A stretch of DNA of 64,000 nt from Cannabis sativa (Eukaryota; Streptophyta; Magnoliopsida; Rosales; Cannabaceae). The position numbers were made by a program, and so were the translations under genes. The stretch lies in assembly GCF_029168945.1 (NCBI RefSeq), contig NC_083602.1:25097323-25161322 (forward strand), written 5' to 3'. Under the pieces are notes generated by a model. That model was not told the origin of the DNA. It made no database searches and worked only from the letters and a program-made list of their open reading frames with translations. Positions 47,160 to 56,045 of the stretch are shown piece by piece (within the stretch, counting starts at the first letter, position 1; every line of letters starts with the position of its first letter).

Positions 47160-47789
47160 ATGACTAACCAGTGGCAAAAGTGCCATTTTTCGGGACTTAA
47201 ACGCGCATAACTTCTTACTCGATTATCCGATTTTAGAAATTCCAACTTTGTTCTCTTAGTTAAACAAAATGTAATTTAGAAATTCAATCAAAATTTTTTT
47301 TGAACTATCGTGTGAGAAAACTTGTTGCACAAGTTAGTGAATGGGCCAAAATTCAAATTTATAAAACTTAGTGTGCTATGCAAATCACTTTAACAAGACT
47401 AAAGTAGATTTATACCATTTAATTTTGAGTAGTCTTGATGTAGAAGAGCCTCCTAGCTTGATTTGCATGTTTTTGATCCCAAGTTGACTTTTCCCGAGAG
47501 TTGACCTTGACTTTGACTTTGACTTTGACTTTCGGGTTGACTTTTTGACTTTGGGCTTTTGAAGACCTCTTTTGAATAGGGTCTTGAGTTGTTGATCCCT
47601 TGATGAATCTTTTGCTCTTGATATGCTTGTTGAATCCATTTAGTGTTGCTTTCAAAAGTTTGGTAAAAATACCAAAATATTTATTTTCTCTTTTAAATTT
47701 GCTACAAAATCAATAAATCATTAGTAACAAATAATAATCAAATATTTGTTAATCATCAAAACAAGGAGATCGAAAAGTTTGAGTTAACA

Positions 47790-48293
47790 ATCTCCCCCTT
47801 TTTGATGATATCAAATATTTGATTATTTTGAAGGGGAAAGAAAAATTTAAGCAAAGTAAATTGGATTAGCTCTCCCTTAATGTGTGCAAAAAAAAATTTA
47901 CCTTTTTAATTTTACCTTGCATGAATTTGTAAACTCCCCCTCAATTTTTACTTATGATAAATGAATTAGATACCAAAAAAAAAATTTGAGGTGATGCTAA
48001 AAATTAATCAATAGTTGTTCTCCCCCTTTTGATTCATCAAAAAGGGTGGCAAGTAATTCACAAAATATAAAAGAAAAGAGAAAAAAAATAATAAAAAAAA
48101 CAAACCAACAATCCAATGCATTAAAAAAAAAACATAACATCCAAAATAACATTCAACACAACAAAACAAAATAAAACAAAAAAAGGACCAACTAACACAA
48201 AGTCAAGAGGCATGAAGCCTTTGCACACAACCAAAAAAAATAAAATAAAAATAAAAAGAAACTAAATATGCCAAAAAAAAAATTATGCAAGAA
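47790..48293 (-). other. B 3' non-coding region with purine tracts
   Basis: Complements of GGGGGAG-type tracts at 47791, 47937 and 48019; the first adjoins the LTR and is the likely plus-strand primer. Otherwise A-rich with no frame. Confidence 0.65.
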
Positions 48294-49278
48294 CTAGTTT
48301 GGTGGAGGGCCAAAGCGATCCATGTATGCCCTCCATTGTGCCATCTCCTCTTGCACATTAGCAAACCCATGAACCATGTCACTCCTCATGGTGTTGATGT
48401 CATTGTTGAGGTTGGTGAGTTGTGAGTTGAGATCATTCCTCAAGGTTTGAAATTGGTTGTCAACCGAAGTGTGAAGACGAGTAAAAGCTTCCTCAAGGTT
48501 GAATTGGGGAAAAGTAGGCATGGGAGGAGCTTGAGGAGGCATCTCTTCTTCTTCTTCTTCTTCTTCACTTTCACTTGCGGGCAAATTAATTTCCTCATCA
48601 TCACTCTCCAAATCAATTTGCATTCTTTGCCCTCTCTTTGGTGTGAGCACCCATTCATTGTTAAGGAATTTGTAACCCATAGCCTTGAAAGTTTTGGATC
48701 CTAGAATGTCACTAGAGGTAGGATCATTTTTCTTTTCATGTAGGGTAGGAATTCCTAAGAGAGGAAAAAGGTAGCTAAGAAGAAAACCAAAGGGAAGTGC
48801 CTTAATCATATTAGGTGTAAAGTCCTTTTTTGGCAAGTTAGGTGACAAAATAATTTTTCCTTTTTATGGTAAGATTGCTATGCATTAATTTTCGAAATAT
48901 TACCTCTTTTATTCGGTTATAAGTTGCCATTTTCCTTGTTTGGAAAGTTGCACTTTCAGCTGAACTTTCCTTTGTTGAAAACTTCTCAAAAGAGAAGGAA
49001 TTCTCTTTTGGAAAGTTGTCATTTTAAGGGAAACTTTGATTATTGCCTTTTCCTTATTAATTTCGATTGTATCTTGATACAATCAGAATATCTAATCTGT
49101 TTTTGGCAGGAATCAAGCATTGAAAGAAGATCGGACCCGATTTTAGTAAGTTTCCCGTTTCTGGGCAGATCTGCTTCGTCAGCAACCGAATCTGATGTAG
49201 CAGATCGTGTTTGTTTTTGGAAAGTCTTTGTACAGCTGCTAATTCGATCTTGTGGTTGCCTCTTTGGTTTCTATGATC

Positions 49279-49286
49279 TATAAATA
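49279..49286 (+). promoter_or_regulatory. TATA box of A2 LTR
   Basis: TATAAATA followed by GAGCC, conserved in all four family A LTRs (3' copy at 58393-58400; complements at 1959-1966 and 11876-11883). Confidence 0.7.
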
Positions 49287-49472
49287 GAGCCTAGAGAGCA
49301 ACCATTCGAATTACCTCTTCCATTGTTCATTTTTTGCATTTATCTTTTGTGAGAAGAGAGTGTTTCTTTGTTTTGTGAGAGCCTAGTTGTTCACCTAGGT
49401 TCTAGTTGTTCTATTTCTGTTCTTACTCTATCCTAGAGGTTGTGAAGAACTACTTGACTGAACAAGAGATTG

Positions 49473-49572
49473 GTCTTCGGGAGAAGACTTGATTAAGCCT
49501 TACTTCGGGAGGAAGTAAGCACTTGGTCTTCGGGAGAAGACTTGCTAAAGCCTTACTTCGGGAGGAAGTAAG
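49473..49572 (+). repeat. Tandem stem-loop cassette in A2 leader
   Basis: Two tandem units of about 53 bp, each with two perfect hairpins. GTCTTC-GGGA-GAAGAC occurs at 49473-49488 and 49526-49541. CTTACTTC-GGGAG-GAAGTAAG occurs at 49499-49519 and 49552-49572. They lie about 165-265 nt after the presumed RNA start. The same cassette is in the other A2 LTR (about 58587-58686) and in both A1 LTRs. Confidence 0.8.
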
Positions 49573-49948
49573 CACTCACACTTCAAAGACGAAGGGAGTT
49601 CGGGCTTGAAGGTGTTTCAAGAAGTCAGATTCGTAAAGTGGATTACAAAGGATTGCGTCAATACTTTAGAGGGAGTCTAAACTTGTTTAAGTCAATTGTC
49701 TTTGTAATTTTGATACTTTATTAATTGATTTCATTCTCTGGGCGTGGCCCCGTGGACTAGGAGTGTTCGTGAGAACACTGATACCACGTATAAATCTCTT
49801 GTGTCAAGTTATTTATTTTTCTGCAAAATATTTTATATTCTGCCTGTTCAGTTTTGCTGTAGCAGAATTACTTTCTGCTGCTGCAAACGCTTACAGTTTT
49901 TATATTTTCGTATATACAACTGACATTTGCAAAAACACGGTTTTTCAA

Positions 49949-49961
49949 TTGGTATCAGAGC
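49949..49961 (+). promoter_or_regulatory. A2 primer binding site
   Basis: TTGGTATCAGAGC right after the 5' LTR, complementary to the 3' end of initiator tRNA-Met, standard for plant Copia elements. Confidence 0.9.
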
Positions 49962-50005
49962 AGGACACTAAACTCTTAGTGTGGTCCTATAACGTTTTTG
50001 TTAGA

Positions 50006-53000
50006 ATGTCATTTTTTGCAGAAGGAAGTTCTATTTCTAGACCACCATTGCTTAATGACTCTAACTATCCTTACTGGAAAGTTAGAATGAGAGCCTTCAT
50101 CAAATCTCAAGATGAGAAGGCGTGGAGAATGGTTCTATCAGGTTGGTCTCCTCCAGTTGAGACAGATTCTTCAGGTAATACTATTATAAAATCTGAACTG
50201 GAATGGTCTATTGAAGATGATAAACTATCTGCCTACAATAGCAAAGCCTTGCATGCTATCTTTAATGGTGTAGGTGAGGGTTACATTAAACTTATATCAT
50301 CTTGTGTTTCTGCTAAGGAAGCTTGGGAGATTCTTCAAACTCAGTTTGAAGGAACTTCTGATGTGAAAAGATCTAGATTTATCATGCTTCAAACTAAATT
50401 TGATGAGCTTAGAATGTCTGATAATGAAACTTTAACTGAATTCTATGAAAAATTATCTGACATTGCTAATGAATATTTTGCTCTTGGAGAAAAGCTTGAT
50501 GACTCTGTTCTTGTGAGAAAAATTGTTAGAGTTCTTCCAGAGAGGTTTGATACGAAACTTTTGGCAATGGAGGAAGCTAAAGATTTTAGCACTATGAAAG
50601 TGGAAGAATTGATGGGTTCCTTACGTACTTTTGAATTAAATCAACAGATTAAACAAAAGGACAAACCCAAATCCATTGCTGATAAAGGTAAAAGTATTGC
50701 TTTGAAAGTTGCTGATAATGAAAATTCTGATAGTGAATGTGATGATGAGATTGCTTTATTAACTAAGAATTTTCAGAAATATATGAAAAAGATGGGAAAT
50801 AAAAAGAATATTTCGAAAGGTTCAAAAGGTAATACTTTCATTAAACCATCTGTCTCTAACAAAAAGGGAATTCAGTGCAGGGAATGTGAAGGTTTTGGGC
50901 ATATTCAATCTGAGTGTGCAAACACTTTGAAAAAGAATAAGAAAAGTTTCAATGTCACTTGGAGTGATGATGAAACCGAAAGTGATGAAGATATTACTGA
51001 AAATGTTGCCCTAACCTCTGTTATGACTAATGTGTTGTGTGATTCACAGGTGAAAGATAGATTGGTATGTCTGAATAATACCACCAAACAAGAGGAATCA
51101 GATTCAGATGAGTCTGAAATCTGTGAAGAATCTCTTGCTGAATCATACAAAGTCATGTATGAAAAATGGATTCAGGTTGCTTCTGAAAATAGAGAGTTGA
51201 ATAAATTGAATAAAAAATTGTCTCATCAGATTGAAATGTGTGAGTTGAAAATAAAAGAATATGAGACAAGTGTTTGTGATAAAGATGAAAAAATCTCTCT
51301 ATTGAAGAAGGAACTTGAAAACTTTAAGAAAAATGTTCAAATGCTTAATCCTGGATCTTCTATTTTTGAAAAAGCTCAGAATGCAGGTCAGAGAGGTTTT
51401 GCAGGCCTTGGTTCTAATGGAATGGAAAGTTCTGGAGTCACGAAGTTTGTAAAATCTAGTGTTCCAACGAATCACCATGAGGCTACAAACTCTGCCGTAT
51501 CAGTTTCACAGCCTGTGGCAGCAAGAACAGCTTCTGATGCTGCAAAATCTCCAGGATTTTCGAAAAAGGTAAGATCTCAGGTAAAAAGATTTGTTCCCAT
51601 TTGTCATTTTTGTGGTAGAAAAGGACATATCAGACCTAAATGTTTCACATTAAATAACCTGTTTAAAACAAATTATTTTGATAATTTGAAAAAATCTCAA
51701 AAGAAACATAAAGGTTTGAAACAAATATGGGTGAAAAAGAAGTGTCTAGCTGGTTTTTCTGATAAAACTGCTGCATCTCAAATGTGGTATTTTGACAGTG
51801 GTTGCTCTAGACATATGACAGGTGACAAGGATTTTTTGACTAACATACGGCCTATGCAATGTGGAGAAGTCACTTTTGGTAATGGCTTATCAGGAAAAGT
51901 TGTTGGTATGGGAACTCTAAATTTTGAAGGGTTACCTAGACTGAAAAATGTGATGTTAGTTGAAGGACTGAGGGCTAATTTACTTAGCATCAGTCAAATC
52001 TGTGATCAAGGGTTTACTGTTTCTTTTGATAGTGATCATTGTTATGTTATGAATGATGACAATGAATGTATCTTGCAAGGATTTCGATCCAATGATAACT
52101 GTTACACTCTAACCCCTGTGTTTACTTGTCACTCAGCTATCAACAACACCACAGATCTGTGGCATGCCAAGCTTGGGCATATCAATTTTAAAAACCTGAA
52201 AAAATTGTCAAATGCAGGTATTGTTCGAGGTCTTCCCAAGCTTGGTAAGGAAAGTGAAGGTAAGTGTGAACCGTGTCAACTTGGAAAGCAATTAAAAATC
52301 ACTCACAAGCCTGTGTCTGATATCAATACCTCAAAGGTATTGGAATTGCTTCACATGGATCTTATGGGTCCAATCCAAGTTGAAAGTTTGAATGGTAAAC
52401 GATATATCTTTGTGTGTGTTGATGATTTCTCTCGTTTTACTTGGGTAGATTTCTTAAGAGAAAAATCTGACACTTTTGATGCCTTTAAAACTCTTTGTCT
52501 GAGATTAAGAGTTGAGAAAGGTTGTAATATTGGGAAAATTGTTCGAATTCGAAGTGATCATGGTAAGGAATTTGAAAATTCTGTGTATGATGATTTTTGC
52601 AAGTCTACAGGTATAACTCATGAATTTTCAGCCCCCAAAACTCCTCAACAAAATGGAGTTGTTGAGAGGAAGAATCGAACTTTGCAGGAAATGGCAAGAG
52701 TGATGTTAAATAGCAAGAAGTTGACTAAGCGATTATGGGCTGAAGCTATTAACACAGCTTGCTACATAATAAACAGAGTGTTTATTCGTCCAGGTACCTC
52801 AAAAACATCTTATGAAATCTGGAAAGGTAAGCGCCCCAATGTAAGTCATTTTCATGTTTTTGGATGTGTGTGTTATGTCTATAGAGATCGTGAGCATATT
52901 GGTAAATTTGATGCTAAAAGTGATGTTGGTGTGTTTATTGGATATTCCTTAAACAGTAGAGCTTATCGTGTTTATAACATGAGAACTCAAACTGTTTTGG

Positions 53001-53044
53001 AATCAGCTAATGTGGTTGTTGATGATTTTAGAGATTTTTCGTAA
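50006..53044 (+). CDS. A2 gag-protease-integrase polyprotein part (1012 aa)
   Basis: Start chosen at ATG 50006 (MSFFAEGSS); the frame is open back to 49763 through the PBS, but A1 also has this ATG. Approximate residues: UBN2-type gag 1-250; CCHC knuckle CRECEGFGH near 290; coiled-coil Glu/Lys region 380-450; second knuckle CHFCGRKGH near 532; retropepsin DSGCSRHM near 596; integrase zinc domain WHAKLGH with CEPC near 718-760; DDE residues in HMDLMGP, RSDHGKEFE and ERKN (about 783, 850, 886). It stops at TAA in the region that should lead to RT, so RT is not translated with it unless the stop is bypassed. Role: particle formation, maturation and integration. Confidence 0.93.
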   Translation: MSFFAEGSSISRPPLLNDSNYPYWKVRMRAFIKSQDEKAWRMVLSGWSPPVETDSSGNTIIKSELEWSIEDDKLSAYNSKALHAIFNGVGEGYIKLISSCVSAKEAWEILQTQFEGTSDVKRSRFIMLQTKFDELRMSDNETLTEFYEKLSDIANEYFALGEKLDDSVLVRKIVRVLPERFDTKLLAMEEAKDFSTMKVEELMGSLRTFELNQQIKQKDKPKSIADKGKSIALKVADNENSDSECDDEIALLTKNFQKYMKKMGNKKNISKGSKGNTFIKPSVSNKKGIQCRECEGFGHIQSECANTLKKNKKSFNVTWSDDETESDEDITENVALTSVMTNVLCDSQVKDRLVCLNNTTKQEESDSDESEICEESLAESYKVMYEKWIQVASENRELNKLNKKLSHQIEMCELKIKEYETSVCDKDEKISLLKKELENFKKNVQMLNPGSSIFEKAQNAGQRGFAGLGSNGMESSGVTKFVKSSVPTNHHEATNSAVSVSQPVAARTASDAAKSPGFSKKVRSQVKRFVPICHFCGRKGHIRPKCFTLNNLFKTNYFDNLKKSQKKHKGLKQIWVKKKCLAGFSDKTAASQMWYFDSGCSRHMTGDKDFLTNIRPMQCGEVTFGNGLSGKVVGMGTLNFEGLPRLKNVMLVEGLRANLLSISQICDQGFTVSFDSDHCYVMNDDNECILQGFRSNDNCYTLTPVFTCHSAINNTTDLWHAKLGHINFKNLKKLSNAGIVRGLPKLGKESEGKCEPCQLGKQLKITHKPVSDINTSKVLELLHMDLMGPIQVESLNGKRYIFVCVDDFSRFTWVDFLREKSDTFDAFKTLCLRLRVEKGCNIGKIVRIRSDHGKEFENSVYDDFCKSTGITHEFSAPKTPQQNGVVERKNRTLQEMARVMLNSKKLTKRLWAEAINTACYIINRVFIRPGTSKTSYEIWKGKRPNVSHFHVFGCVCYVYRDREHIGKFDAKSDVGVFIGYSLNSRAYRVYNMRTQTVLESANVVVDDFRDFS

Positions 53045-53192
53045 TTTTCCACGAAGCCAAGATAGATAGTCTCATGGATACTCCTCCAAAAGTTGTAACA
53101 GCAGATCCTGATGCAGCACAACCTATTGCTGATGCCGCAAATGACGAAATCTGCCGCTTGCAACCTGGCCCAGAGAACCAGAACCGCCTATC
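53045..53192 (+). other. A2 lesion cluster between integrase and RT
   Basis: Compared with A1 (5672-6268, where this linker is open), A2 has a TAA at 53042-53044, a missing base in the following ACGAAG stretch, and further small losses around 53140-53170. The downstream frame resumes cleanly. This linker is variable in Copia elements. Confidence 0.75.
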
Positions 53193-54881
53193 TTGACTCA
53201 TCCAAACATCATCACTGACTCTATTCAGAAAGAACCAAGCACCAGAGTCAAACTGAATCATCCAAAAGATCTCATCCTTGGAAATCCTGAAGAAAGCATG
53301 GTAACTCGCAGAAGGTATATTAATTTAATCAGCTTTCTTTGCTTTGTTTCTCAATATGAACCGAAAAATGTGAAGGAAGCCATGACCTTTGAGGAATGGC
53401 TCAATGCAATGCAAGAGGAACTCAACCAATTTGTTCGCAACAAGGTATGGATTTTGGTCCGAAGACCAAAAGGTATAAATGTTATTGGAACAAAGTGGTT
53501 GTTTAAAAATAAAAGTGATGAGTTCGGTACAATTGTAAGAAACAAGGCTCGTTTGGTGGCACAAGGGTACACTCAGGTAGAAGGTATTGATTTTGATGAA
53601 ACTTTTGCTCCTGTTGCAAGATTAGAATCAATACGTTTACTTTTATGTATTGCTTGTATTCTCAATATTAAATTGTTTCAAATGGATGTGAAATCTGCCT
53701 TCCTTAATGGTATTTTGAATGAGGAAGTTTATGTTGAGCAACCAAAAGGATTCGAAGATCCTCAATTTCCAGACCATGTATACAAACTTGAAAAAGCTTT
53801 GTATGGTCTGAAACAAGCTCCTCGAGCTTGGTATGAAAGGTTGACTCAATTTTTACTTTCTCATGGCTATCACAGAGGTAGTGTGGATAAAACTCTTTTC
53901 ATCAAACATATAAAATCTGATTTTATCATTGCTCAAATTTATGTTGATGATATAGTTTTTGGGTCTACATCTAACCATGAAGTGCAGGTATTTGTTGATC
54001 AAATGAAAAGTGAATTTGAAATGAGCATGGTTGGTGAGCTTAATTTCTTTCTTGGTCTTCAAGTGAGACAAATGGAAGGAGGTACATTTGTATCTCAAAG
54101 CAAGTACGCTAAGAACCTTGTCAAGAAATTTGGCCTTGAATCGGCTAAGCAGGTAAGTACTCCTATGAGCACCACACTGAAATTAACAAAAGATGAGAAT
54201 GGAGTAAAGGTAGACACTACACTCTATCGTAGCATGATTGGAAGTCTTTTGTATTTAACTGCTAGTCGCCCTGATATATGTTACAGTGTGGGAGTGTGTG
54301 CTAGATATCAAAGTAATCCTATGGAATCTCATGTATCAGCTGTAAAAAGGATTATTAGATATGTTAATAGCACTCCTGATTATGGAATTTGGTACTCGAA
54401 AGATACCAATTCAAATCTTGCTTGTTTTAGTGATGCAGATTGGGCAGGAAATGCTGATGATCGAAAGAGCACAAGTGGAGGGTGTTTCTTCCTTGGGAAT
54501 AATCTAGTATCTTGGCATAGCAAGAAACAGAATTCCATATCCTTATCCACTGCCGAAGCTGAGTACATAGCTGCTGGCAGTTGTTGCACTCAACTATTGT
54601 GGTTGAAACAAATGTTGATTGATTATGGGTTTGATTTGGGTGTTTTGACTATTTTTTGTGACAATACTAGTGCCATAAATATTTCCAAAAATCCTGTTCA
54701 ACACTCTAGAACAAAGCACATTGATATAAGACACCACTTTATTAGGGAACTTGTTGAAAATAAATCATTGCAATTAGAATATGTTGATACTGAAAAACAA
54801 TTAGCTGATATTTTCACAAAGGCCCTAGATGCAAGTCGCTTTGACTCCCTCAGAAAGTCTTTGGGAGTTTGCATTGTTTAA
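53193..54881 (+). CDS. A2 reverse transcriptase-RNase H part (562 aa)
   Basis: Open from the first in-frame Met at 53193 but without its own promoter, so it is the downstream half of the interrupted pol. RT motifs: WLFKNK near 105, [12 protein letters not shown] near 165, [13 protein letters not shown] near 206 and the catalytic YVDD near 249. RNase H: DADWAG near 412, STAEAEY near 450 and CDNTSA near 489 carry the acidic residues. It ends SLRKSLGVCIV. Catalytic residues are all present. The family role is cDNA synthesis in the cytoplasmic particle. Confidence 0.93.
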   Translation: MTHPNIITDSIQKEPSTRVKLNHPKDLILGNPEESMVTRRRYINLISFLCFVSQYEPKNVKEAMTFEEWLNAMQEELNQFVRNKVWILVRRPKGINVIGTKWLFKNKSDEFGTIVRNKARLVAQGYTQVEGIDFDETFAPVARLESIRLLLCIACILNIKLFQMDVKSAFLNGILNEEVYVEQPKGFEDPQFPDHVYKLEKALYGLKQAPRAWYERLTQFLLSHGYHRGSVDKTLFIKHIKSDFIIAQIYVDDIVFGSTSNHEVQVFVDQMKSEFEMSMVGELNFFLGLQVRQMEGGTFVSQSKYAKNLVKKFGLESAKQVSTPMSTTLKLTKDENGVKVDTTLYRSMIGSLLYLTASRPDICYSVGVCARYQSNPMESHVSAVKRIIRYVNSTPDYGIWYSKDTNSNLACFSDADWAGNADDRKSTSGGCFFLGNNLVSWHSKKQNSISLSTAEAEYIAAGSCCTQLLWLKQMLIDYGFDLGVLTIFCDNTSAINISKNPVQHSRTKHIDIRHHFIRELVENKSLQLEYVDTEKQLADIFTKALDASRFDSLRKSLGVCIV

Positions 54882-55940
54882 TTTTATCTGTTCATCATTC
54901 GTGTACAATAGTGTTGTGTGATTCTTCTCTAGCTCTAAATCTTCTATCATTGTTTTTGACAAATCATGTTTATGCTTTTGGAATATAATTAGTTAGGATC
55001 TCTGTCTGATCATACTTTGTGATGTTGTGTTAAAAGATTCATGTTACTCTTTATTTGTGTCTGGGATTAAATAATGTTCTTATACAGAGTTGAGCAATTT
55101 TTGTTTCATGCTTGTCAGGCCCCTTGCTGGAATAGAGCTACCCATACTGAAGTGTGAAAGCCATCTGATGAGTAAGCTGGAACATTGTAATTAGCAACTA
55201 TGATGAGGATGCACTACCATAGAAAAGGGCTACCTTCAGTATGGTGTGAAAGCATCCAGTTGCGGGATCAATTTGAAAAAGGCGAAAATGAAAAATCATG
55301 CCAAGGACAATGATCCTATTTTCACTGCACACACTTATGTCTGACAAGTGTGTTCAACTCTGTAAGTCTCCTCTATTAAAATTAAATTAATAATCCTGGT
55401 TCACAATTCTCAGTAACATGCATATCTTTTTCTTCAACATCAATTAAGTATGATCATCTCATGAGATTCTAATTAGTTATTTTCCTTGAAAGCATAACAT
55501 GTAATCTACTTTGTCAATTGTCAATGATATTTGATTTCTCTGCTTGATTCGAATCACATATACTCACTGTACACATTATTTTTTTTGGTTTCGGTTTTAT
55601 TTTAAAATAAAAAAAAAAAAAGGGGAGGCATGTGACTTGCTTCATGGGTCAAAGAAAATCTTGTGCATAAATGGTAAGTATCAACATTCATTCTTTCTTT
55701 GATTTATTATAATATTTTTCCAAGTAAAGATTAATCTTTATATGGTAATGTGTATTTATTCTTGAAAGATTGCTTTATTTTTGGAAAAATTTGTTGGCAT
55801 TTCTAGTTTCCTTTTATTTTTTTTAAAAAAAAAAGGGAAAGGGGAAAGGAGTTGAGAAGTGGGCGGTTTCCTCTTTTGGTTCATGGGCTGGCGGTTTCAT
55901 TTTGAATTTTCAAAATTGTTTCCTCTTTCTTGTTTTGATT
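54882..55940 (+). other. A2 spacer between pol and ORF3
   Basis: 1.06 kb non-coding and conserved with A1. It contains the hairpin region (55142-55256) and two internal purine tracts (about 55610-55628 and 55822-55850, AAAGGGAAAGGGGAAAGGAG-like), then the ORF3 promoter-like region. No gene. Confidence 0.65.
55142..55256 (+). ncRNA. Conserved hairpin region in A spacer (candidate RNA structure)
   Basis: CCATACTGAAG (55142-55152) and its exact complement CTTCAGTATGG (55234-55244) are each flanked by CTAC and TGTGAAAGC in direct orientation. The second also takes part in a local hairpin: GGATGCACTACCATA near 55207 pairs with TATGGTGTG and GCATCC near 55241-55256. Two mutually exclusive folds are therefore possible. 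Mostly preserved in A1 (about 3990-4115, complement). Confidence 0.5.
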
Positions 55941-55947
55941 CCAAGGT

Positions 55948-55955
55948 TATATAAA
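55948..55955 (+). promoter_or_regulatory. Internal TATA box upstream of A2 ORF3
   Basis: TATATAAA followed by CCAA, 91-98 nt before the ATG at 56046, with a CT-rich leader between. Conserved in A1 (3278-3285). Suggests separate transcription of ORF3. Confidence 0.55.
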
Positions 55956-56045
55956 CCAAATTTTGTCACTTAATTCACCACCTACCCGAACCCCCTTTTC
56001 TTGTTTCTCTGTCAAACACTATTCATCTTCTCTTTCAGTTTCAAA

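Larger units (their letters stand above)
46315..47789 (-). repeat. B 3' LTR
   Basis: 1475 bp from TGTTAGCCCAAG to GAGTTAACA, the outer edge abutting C sequence and the inner edge abutting the purine tract complement TCTCCCCCTTTTT. It contains the palindrome array and TATA box listed separately and a (TTTGAC)n tract at about 47508-47545. Small frames over that tract (47385-47655) are repeat artefacts. Confidence 0.92.
48816..49947 (+). repeat. A2 5' LTR
   Basis: TGTAAAGTCC to GGTTTTTCA. TATA box TATAAATA at 49279-49286 (context ATCTATAAATAGAGCC), so the RNA should start near 49310. The stem-loop cassette follows at 49473-49572. Differences from the 3' copy: GCGTCAA/GCGGCAA, GTTCAG/GTTCCG, AACGCTT/AACACTT and TATACAAC/TATTCAAC. 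Confidence 0.96.

Noticed and set aside
47385..47655. Basic Lys/Ser-rich small proteins in B LTR
   Set aside because: Two frames read through a (TTTGAC)n microsatellite inside an LTR.
48924..49283. 119-aa frame repeated identically at 58038-58397
   Set aside because: Identity reflects the two LTRs of A2; the frame lies in U3 upstream of the TATA box and has no motif.
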